From JAKEGN01 sp964465665 (GTDB taxonomy: Bacteria > Pseudomonadota > Gammaproteobacteria > Steroidobacterales > Woeseiaceae): 7,463 bases of DNA. The notes below the pieces were generated by a model. It was not told where the DNA came from. It was given only the letters and a program-made list of their open reading frames with translations, and searched no databases. This document shows, piece by piece, positions 1 through 5,194 of the stretch. Every line of letters starts with the position of its first letter. Positions within the stretch are counted from its first letter, which is position 1. The translations under genes and the position numbers were made by a program. The DNA lies in assembly GCA_964465665.1 (NCBI GenBank), contig CAYXKM010000303.1:1-7463 (forward strand), read 5' to 3'.

Positions 1-140
1 CGCTGGCTGCCATCGAGCTGTTCCAGAATTCGGATCTGCGGACTGCCGCACGCGCCGATTTCGACCGGAGCATCGGCGACGACTTCCACTACGAGGCATT
101 GCTCGGCGATCGGGATCCGCCGCTCGACTATCGAAAATAG
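1..140 (+). CDS. C-terminal end of a plus-strand protein, possibly an M20/AbgB-type amidohydrolase (5' truncated)
   Basis: An open frame enters from the left edge (first full codon at 3) and ends at TAG 138-140, giving 45 residues that finish in ALLGDRDPPLDYRK. Third codon positions are strongly G/C, as in the neighbouring genes, and a palindromic repeat begins right at the stop, so this is very probably a real gene end. The tail (a helical segment around AARADFDRS, then a short loop and a Pro-Pro-Leu ending) resembles from memory the C-termini of M20-family amidohydrolases of the aminobenzoyl-glutamate utilisation protein B type. That family call is inference: no catalytic residue lies in the visible part. 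It converges on the minus-strand gene ending at 219. Confidence 0.6.
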   Translation, partial: LAAIELFQNSDLRTAARADFDRSIGDDFHYEALLGDRDPPLDYRK

Positions 141-208
141 AAAAAGGTGCCGGATTTATTTTTTTAACATCTTCTCGGTCAGAAAATAAATCCGGCACCT
201 TTCTCAGT
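140..208. repeat. Palindromic dispersed repeat, copy 1 (perfect 20-bp arms)
   Basis: The left arm AAAGGTGCCGGATTTATTTT (143-162) is exactly complementary to the right arm at 183-202, with a 20-nt spacer. The shared block with copy 2 starts at G140, the last base of the upstream stop codon, and resumes after the right arm as CTCAGT (203-208). It fills most of the 78-bp gap between two convergent genes. The form (AT-rich outer and inner ends, GGTGCCGG core, intergenic position) resembles REP-like elements mobilised by RAYT (REP-associated tyrosine) transposases; that link is inference, as no such gene is in the window. As RNA the arms would form a long hairpin in either direction, so it could also act as a bidirectional terminator. 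Confidence 0.85.
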
Positions 209-218
209 ACCAGCAAAG

Positions 219-2078
219 CTAACGACACCTCAAGGTGTCGCCGGCGGGCTGGCACAGGTCCGGCCAGCCGTGCTCCTTCCAGAAATCCATCAGTCCTGCG
301 GCGGTCACCAGTTCGACGAAGCGCGGGTCCTGCCGAAACTCGCTAACCGACGACCCCCACCAGTCAGGGCGTATGCCCTGAGCGGTCATGCCGTCGGCGG
401 GCATTTGCATGTTGCCAGGCTGTGAATTTTTGTGCTCTGATCGCGATGCCACGACCGACCACGCGGTCGCAAACGCGGCATCCAGGTCGCCCGAATGCAC
501 TTCAACCTGGAAGCGCGCTACCACCGGTGGACCGTAAGCCATCAAGCCGTCCAGCATGCGCCGTGTGTCTGCATCGATGTGGCGTTTCCGCACGGCATCG
601 AAGGCTTGCGCAATTTGCTCTGTTTTGCCCGGAAAGACGTCGTTATAGTGCGCTTCCACCTCGTCATAACGGCGCTGCTGCCAGAGAGCACCGGCTTCGA
701 GTACTCTGGGTTCCCATGACGACCAGCCGTTTTCGCGGGACTTGACCGCAAAATCGCGCACTACGGTATCGTGACCGGCGATCAAGGCCGCAAACGCAAC
801 CTGCCAGGAAATTATCGGCGAAAGCGGGTCGAGCGCTGCAGCGCGTTGCTTTTCGGACCATGCATCGCGGAGGTATCCCGTAGTGAGCAGAAATGTTCCG
901 TACCAGTTCCGTCCGTCGGCATTATTGGGCGCGCGAATTATGGCTTCGCGAAAATAGCGGTCAGCATCACCAAGGCGCCCTTCCATAAAGGTCCCGTAAG
1001 CCAGGATGAAATACGGTTCACCGAGTTGCGGTGCCATCGTGAGGCTGAGGTTGGCGGATTCGAAAGCACTTTGAAATCCGTGCTGGCCGGGGCCTGTGGT
1101 CTCGACGCTCATTGCCAGCGCAAGCAATAGTGCCGCTCGCAGGGCATGTGCCCTCGCGAAATCCGGGTCCTCCTCGATTGCTGCATTGACGAAAGACATG
1201 GCACTTTCGAGGTCCGCGCGAGTCACCCTGCCGCGATACAGGCTGCGCGCAGATACAAAGTTCTGCCACGCGCCGAGGCTGCCGGTGGGTCGCTCGCCGA
1301 TCAGGGAAAGCTCGTCGGCGCTCAATGCCGTACTCAGTACGCGTGCAATCTCGCCCGCAACATCCGACTGGATAGCGAATACATTGTCGATTTCGCGCTC
1401 GTAGGTCTCGGACCAGATATGCGCATCGGATTCGACATCGATGAGTTGCGCCGTGACGCGTACGCTATTGCCGGATTTTCTTACGCTGCCCTCGACGACA
1501 TGGCTCACGCCTAGCTTCCGTGCAATGGTCGGCAGGTCAACGGACTGCCCCTTGAACGAGAATGCCGACGTGCGTGACGTTACCCGCAATCCGCGCACAT
1601 TGGCCAGGAGGTTCAATATTTCCTCGGTGATGCCGTCCGCGAAATGCTCCTGTTCGGCTTCCGCACTCATGCTGACAAACGGCAGCACCGCAACTGCGAC
1701 ACCCCTGCTTTCCGACTGGCCGGGGGCGGGGCGCTCGGGGAGGAGACGGTCGATGCCGATCACGAGGACGGCGAGCAGCGCAGCAGCAATTGTCAACAGG
1801 TTGAGCCGCCGCGCCGTGTCGCGCCGCACCGACCCGTCCGGGGCAACGGCGGAATCGCGCCGGATGCCTTCCGGCGTCAGTTCATACAGCCAGGAAAATA
1901 CGAGAGCCGAGGGAAAGCCGATAATGAGCAACAGGACGACCAGTTTCCCCGCCCAGGACGGCAACCCGAGCAGCGATCCGAGTACATCGGTCGCCTGCAA
2001 TACCAGCCAGCTCACGGCGAGATACATCACCGCGACTCGGAACACGTTGCGACGCTTCAGCTCGGAAAGAAGCGGCAT
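219..2078 (-). CDS. Membrane-anchored TolB-like/TPR protein
   Basis: A 619-residue protein of a family common in marine and soil Gammaproteobacteria; function is not established. From Met1 (2076-2078) it opens with the family's hallmark SELKRRNVFRVA, then three predicted membrane segments (about 15-33, 46-65, 94-112), with the conserved PEGIRRD motif after the second. A TolB N-terminal/FlgO-like domain follows (about 127-250: VAVLPF, FADGITEEIL, VVEGSVRKSGNSVRVTAQLID, HIWSETYER), then degenerate TPR-like helical repeats (about 290-480). It ends in the typical GLMDFWKEHGWPDLCQP tail. Related proteins often carry a CadC-type winged helix or an adenylate cyclase domain at the N-terminus; this one carries neither. 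An upstream in-frame GTG (2112-2114) would add 12 residues, but the family start and a possible -10 box at 2127-2132 favour the ATG at 2078. A scaffolding or sensing role is inference. The gene is bracketed by two palindromic repeats. Confidence 0.9.
   Translation of the reverse strand: MPLLSELKRRNVFRVAVMYLAVSWLVLQATDVLGSLLGLPSWAGKLVVLLLIIGFPSALVFSWLYELTPEGIRRDSAVAPDGSVRRDTARRLNLLTIAAALLAVLVIGIDRLLPERPAPGQSESRGVAVAVLPFVSMSAEAEQEHFADGITEEILNLLANVRGLRVTSRTSAFSFKGQSVDLPTIARKLGVSHVVEGSVRKSGNSVRVTAQLIDVESDAHIWSETYEREIDNVFAIQSDVAGEIARVLSTALSADELSLIGERPTGSLGAWQNFVSARSLYRGRVTRADLESAMSFVNAAIEEDPDFARAHALRAALLLALAMSVETTGPGQHGFQSAFESANLSLTMAPQLGEPYFILAYGTFMEGRLGDADRYFREAIIRAPNNADGRNWYGTFLLTTGYLRDAWSEKQRAAALDPLSPIISWQVAFAALIAGHDTVVRDFAVKSRENGWSSWEPRVLEAGALWQQRRYDEVEAHYNDVFPGKTEQIAQAFDAVRKRHIDADTRRMLDGLMAYGPPVVARFQVEVHSGDLDAAFATAWSVVASRSEHKNSQPGNMQMPADGMTAQGIRPDWWGSSVSEFRQDPRFVELVTAAGLMDFWKEHGWPDLCQPAGDTLRCR
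223..240. other. Short perfect hairpin over the 3' end of the TolB/TPR gene
   Basis: CGACACCT (223-230), a 2-nt spacer, then AGGTGTCG (233-240) form an 8-bp perfect inverted repeat inside the last codons of the minus-strand gene, ending just before its stop codon (219-221). On the minus strand the hairpin is followed by TTAGCTTTGC, which is not a convincing U-tract, so it is at best a weak intrinsic terminator or mRNA 3'-end stabiliser. It may be chance. Confidence 0.35.
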
Positions 2079-2126
2079 AAGTACCCGTGGATACCCGTAA
2101 TGGCGCAGGCGCACGCCGACCGGGGG

Positions 2127-2132
2127 ATTCTA
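2127..2132 (-). promoter_or_regulatory. Possible -10 box for the TolB/TPR gene
   Basis: Read on the minus strand this is TAGAAT, one base from the sigma70 consensus TATAAT. It would place the transcript start near 2120, giving a leader of about 40 nt to the ATG at 2078. No good -35 hexamer sits 16-18 bp upstream. That stretch is the left arm of palindromic repeat copy 2 (AATAAA is the best fit at 17 bp), so the call is tentative. Confidence 0.25.
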
Positions 2133-2134
2133 GC

Positions 2135-2195
2135 GAAAAAGGTGCCGGATTTATTTTCCCCGGGCGAAAAATAAATCCGGTAACTTTTGCTCAGT
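2135..2195. repeat. Palindromic dispersed repeat, copy 2 (slightly degenerate)
   Basis: The left arm (2138-2157) is identical to copy 1, and the identity extends outward to G2135. The right arm (2168-2187) matches 18 of 20 positions: CACC has become TAAC. The spacer, CCCCGGGCGA, is 10 nt and unrelated to that of copy 1. CTCAGT recurs at 2190-2195 after the right arm, so the two copies share orientation and outer flank. The element fills the gap between the aminotransferase stop (2191-2193, inside CTCAGT) and the start of the TolB/TPR gene. Confidence 0.8.
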
Positions 2196-3423
2196 CGAAC
2201 AACGCCCGCGACCGGCCGGCCGCGGCAATGACGCGGTCCACGTGGTCGGCATTGTTGTAGACGTGCGGTGACATGCGAAAGCCGCCGACAGCGGCGGTGA
2301 TGATGCCCGAGTCCTTCAGAACGTCCGTTACCAGCCTGCCCGCGTTGTCCCGCGAGGCTTTGAGAATGATGACGCTGCTGATGAACGGCGGGTTGAAGCT
2401 CGAAACGAACGGCAACCCGAGATCGAGCAGCCCCGCGCGCAGGCGCTCGGCGACCGCCGCCGACTGTTTCTCGACCCCGGCTGGCGTCAGGGTCTCATGC
2501 AGCGTTGCGGCATTGCCGAGAGACGCAATCGCCGCATCGTCGCGCTGACCGAGTGCATCGAACTTCCTCGCGCCTTTCGGTGCCGCGTTCGCATCCGCGC
2601 CCCAGGGCACACTGACGACGATCGGCCAGATGCGACCGATGTTCCGCTCGCGCACAAACAACAGCCCGACTTCCCGCGGCCCCATGAACCACTTATGCGC
2701 GCTGCCGCTGAAGGAATCGCAATCGACTTTGCCGAGATCGAACGCGACCGCACCCCAGGTTTGTGCGCCATCGACGTGGATATGGATGTCGTCCTTTCTT
2801 TCGCGTATGGCCGCGCAGATTTCCGCGACCGGGGTGCGAAATCCGGTGATGTTGGAGATGTGCGTGAACGAAACGACGCGGGTATTATCGCTCACGGACT
2901 TGAGGAAAAGATCGACGACCTCGTCAATGCTGCCGGTTTCGGTCGGCACGGAAAACCGCCGCACCGTGCAGCCGCTGCGGGCCGCGCGAACATCCCAGGC
3001 GACGCTGTTCGACGGATGGTTTTGATCCCACAGCACGATCTCGTCACCGGGCTCGAGCGGCATGCCCTGCACGATGACGTTGTTTGCTTCGGAGGTGTTG
3101 CGCACGATCGCGAGTTCGTCGGCGGATGTTCCGAGCAAGGCTGCGAGGCGTGTTCGCGCATCCTCTTTCAGCGCCTCGATACGGCCGCGCGTGGCAGGAC
3201 TGAGACCGAGGTCCAGTTCGCGCGCATACTTCGCTTCTGCCGCAGTGACCGTCAGCGGCACCGGGCACAGATTGGCGGCATTCATCGGCACGCTGTCGTC
3301 GGAGAATCCGAAATCCGGCACTGACGCAGCAGCGTTTGTTACAGGTAGAGCGACGCCGGTCAGACCGCCGGCAAGCGACGCGCCACCGACCACTTTCAGG
3401 AAATCCCTTCTTGCGATGGTCAT
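2191..3423 (-). CDS. Tat-exported class V PLP-dependent aminotransferase-fold enzyme
   Basis: 410 residues. The N-terminus is a twin-arginine signal (ARRDFLKVVGG, hydrophobic stretch to about residue 30, likely cleavage after NAAA near 33), predicting export of the folded enzyme to the periplasm. The rest is a fold-type I class V aminotransferase (NifS/isopenicillin N epimerase-like). RNTSEANN (108-115) fits the cofactor-phosphate loop, NHPSN has His137, VDGAQ has Asp218 and Gln221 for the PLP ring, SGSAHKW carries the Schiff-base Lys244, and GFRMSPHVYN has Arg382, the usual substrate-carboxylate arginine. All key residues are present, so it should be active; the substrate cannot be told. Desulfurase activity is unlikely on the visible sequence, since no cysteine-bearing IscS-type loop is recognisable. 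The ATG has a clear Shine-Dalgarno (3431-3434). The gene lies 91 bp after batD on the same strand. Confidence 0.92.
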   Translation of the reverse strand: MTIARRDFLKVVGGASLAGGLTGVALPVTNAAASVPDFGFSDDSVPMNAANLCPVPLTVTAAEAKYARELDLGLSPATRGRIEALKEDARTRLAALLGTSADELAIVRNTSEANNVIVQGMPLEPGDEIVLWDQNHPSNSVAWDVRAARSGCTVRRFSVPTETGSIDEVVDLFLKSVSDNTRVVSFTHISNITGFRTPVAEICAAIRERKDDIHIHVDGAQTWGAVAFDLGKVDCDSFSGSAHKWFMGPREVGLLFVRERNIGRIWPIVVSVPWGADANAAPKGARKFDALGQRDDAAIASLGNAATLHETLTPAGVEKQSAAVAERLRAGLLDLGLPFVSSFNPPFISSVIILKASRDNAGRLVTDVLKDSGIITAAVGGFRMSPHVYNNADHVDRVIAAAGRSRALFD

Positions 3424-3430
3424 GTCTTTT

Positions 3431-3434
3431 CTCC
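3431..3434 (-). promoter_or_regulatory. Ribosome binding site of the aminotransferase
   Basis: GGAG on the minus strand, 7 nt before the ATG at 3423, supports that start. The 91-bp gap upstream (3424-3514) also has TTGACT (3465-3470), a fair -35 hexamer, but no matching -10 at 16-18 bp. Neither a promoter nor a terminator after batD can be called there. Confidence 0.6.
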
Positions 3435-3514
3435 GCTAGGATGCCGCTATTCGCCCGTGCCCCAAGTCAAACAGATAACGCAAACAAGTGAACACCGGCA
3501 TCGAAGTCTGAAGT

Positions 3515-5194
3515 CTATGCGGGCCGACCGGGCATCAGTGGCGGCAGGACTTCGATAGTGTCCCGCTGCCGTTCATCCGATAGTACCGCAAAGGACCGCA
3601 GAGCTTTCGCCAGGCGTTCGCCGTCCCACGGCACGCTGTGCGGCCCGTAACTGGCGTTGCACAGGACGCGCAGTTCCTTGGCCAACGGATCGGACACGCG
3701 CGTCGCGAGTTCGCCGATGCTGCGCGGCGCGCCGACCGGCCATTGCAATCGGCCCCAGGCAATCAGTGCCTCCTTGACACCGGCGGCATCGCCGTCGAGC
3801 GCCGCCTTTCTCGCTGTTTTGAGCAGTTTCGACTGTTGCTTGTGCAGCGGCGGTTCTTCCGGTTCGCGGGGCTTTCGTTCCGGGCGCGAGCTCAGCCACC
3901 ACGCAAGTACCGTGAGTATCCACATGCCGGCCAGACCCATGCTGACCTGCTGCCACAGTTTGCCCTGCACCACGATGGTTTCGGTGGTCCCCTCGACGGC
4001 AGAGTCAGCGATGTCCGGCACCGGCGGTGGTATCGGCATTGCATTCGCAGAAGGCAGTATGTTGATGGCTGCTCCGGGCAGGGTCGCCACTTCCCAGACA
4101 CCGCTGTCGATATTCCACCACGGCAGTTTGAGCTCGGGCAGCTCCACCAGGCCGGGCACGACACCGATCATCGCGTACTGGTCCTTGCGCGAAGCGAGGA
4201 TGCCTTTGGGCACGGCGGCATTTCGCAACTCCGGTTTGTCCGGGTACACCTTGATGTTGTCCGATACGCTCGGTTCGATCACCGGGATCTGGGTTTCGAG
4301 CTGCCCGAGCGCCGTCACCGTGATGTGCCGTGTCACCGGCTCGCCGGCCGGCAGATTGTCCGGCGACCGCGACCAGGCCTGGTTCAGTTCCACCGACTTC
4401 GCCGGGAACCAGGCCGCATTCGGGAAGTCCGCCGGCGGCGGCGGAATCGGCGCTACCAGAATGTTGATCGGCGCCGATTCGAACACCTTGCGGCCGGTGA
4501 TGCGATTGTCGCGCAGCACGCGCGCCTCGAACCGCGCCGGTGCAATGTTCAGTTCTCCGCTCTCCTGCGGAAACAGGGCGTACACGCGCTCGACCACGTT
4601 GTACGCTTTCCCGTTCAGGATCGAGTCGTAGCTGCGCTCATCGCCGGCCATTTCCTGCAGGACTTCGATACCCTCGACGCTCAGCTCGCTGAGCCGCGGC
4701 TGCCGCGTTGCGACTGCGCGATACACTTTCACCGTATAGAGTATCTGCGCCTGCACGAAACTTTCGGTGTGGTCGACTTCGCTCGTTACAAAAATGTCTG
4801 CCTCGCCCGGTACAACATCCGTTTGCGGCGATACCGTGATGCGCAGGGGATCGCTTTGTTCGGCGCCGACGATGATCGGCGGAATAGTGAGTTCGCCGTC
4901 GCGCTTCGCCATCAGCATGTAAGTCCAGGTGCGGCTGCGGGAAATCTGCCCGTTCACTATGGTGGTGTTGCTCAACTGGCTGGTCGAGCCGATGTAGAAG
5001 TCCTGCTCCAGCGCGGTGACATCGGGCACGATCTCGATCGCCGAATCGACGATGACTTTCAGAGTGAATGACTCGTTCAGTTCCACTTCGTCGCGATCGA
5101 CACTGGCTATCACTGCCGCGGCGGACCAGCCGGGAATGCAAACGCACAGCATTAACAGTGCTGCAGGAAAGAATTGCCGCATTGCCGTTACCAT
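3515..5194 (-). CDS. batD: BatD family protein (Bat/aerotolerance operon)
   Basis: 559 residues from the ATG at 5194. It has a Sec-type signal peptide (MRQFFPAALLMLCVCIPGWSAAA, cleavage near 27), a long beta-rich periplasmic part with the BatD N-terminal pattern (SVDRDEVELNESFTLKV, DFYIGSTSQ, RTWTYMLMAKRDGELTIPP), and two Pro-rich linkers (about 249-256 and 387-395). One membrane segment follows (about 417-435), then a basic stretch and a cytoplasmic helical C-terminal domain (KLLKTARKAALDGDAAGVKEALIAWGRLQWP). This is the usual BatD architecture and length. The start lies inside the batBC stop (ATGGTAA, 7-bp overlap), indicating translational coupling. A GTG at 5218 would add 8 residues but lacks comparable support. 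BatD works with the VWA proteins BatA and BatB; the molecular role is unproven, and the link to oxygen tolerance is historical and disputed between species. Confidence 0.93.
   Translation of the reverse strand: MVTAMRQFFPAALLMLCVCIPGWSAAAVIASVDRDEVELNESFTLKVIVDSAIEIVPDVTALEQDFYIGSTSQLSNTTIVNGQISRSRTWTYMLMAKRDGELTIPPIIVGAEQSDPLRITVSPQTDVVPGEADIFVTSEVDHTESFVQAQILYTVKVYRAVATRQPRLSELSVEGIEVLQEMAGDERSYDSILNGKAYNVVERVYALFPQESGELNIAPARFEARVLRDNRITGRKVFESAPINILVAPIPPPPADFPNAAWFPAKSVELNQAWSRSPDNLPAGEPVTRHITVTALGQLETQIPVIEPSVSDNIKVYPDKPELRNAAVPKGILASRKDQYAMIGVVPGLVELPELKLPWWNIDSGVWEVATLPGAAINILPSANAMPIPPPVPDIADSAVEGTTETIVVQGKLWQQVSMGLAGMWILTVLAWWLSSRPERKPREPEEPPLHKQQSKLLKTARKAALDGDAAGVKEALIAWGRLQWPVGAPRSIGELATRVSDPLAKELRVLCNASYGPHSVPWDGERLAKALRSFAVLSDERQRDTIEVLPPLMPGRPA

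Noticed and set aside
2079..2114. GTG start at 2114 adding 12 residues to the TolB/TPR protein
   Set aside because: The extra residues lie before the conserved family N-terminus, no Shine-Dalgarno precedes the GTG, and a transcript starting near 2120 would leave it almost no leader.
2497..3324. A 275-codon plus-strand frame antisense to the aminotransferase
   Set aside because: It is Arg/His-rich without family motifs; the opposite strand encodes a complete PLP enzyme with all catalytic residues.
3440..3502. 7-bp inverted repeat GATGCCG/CGGCATC flanking the batD-aminotransferase gap
   Set aside because: The arms are 49 bp apart and do not extend in either direction; expected by chance in GC-rich DNA.
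3503..3516. Tandem GAAGTCT repeated twice at the end of batD
   Set aside because: Only two 7-bp units, not palindromic and no third copy; compatible with chance.
3638..5071. A long plus-strand open frame (477 codons) antisense to batD
   Set aside because: Its translation is rich in Arg and His with no recognisable domain, while the minus-strand frame has a signal peptide, BatD motifs and coupled overlaps. It is a high-GC shadow frame.
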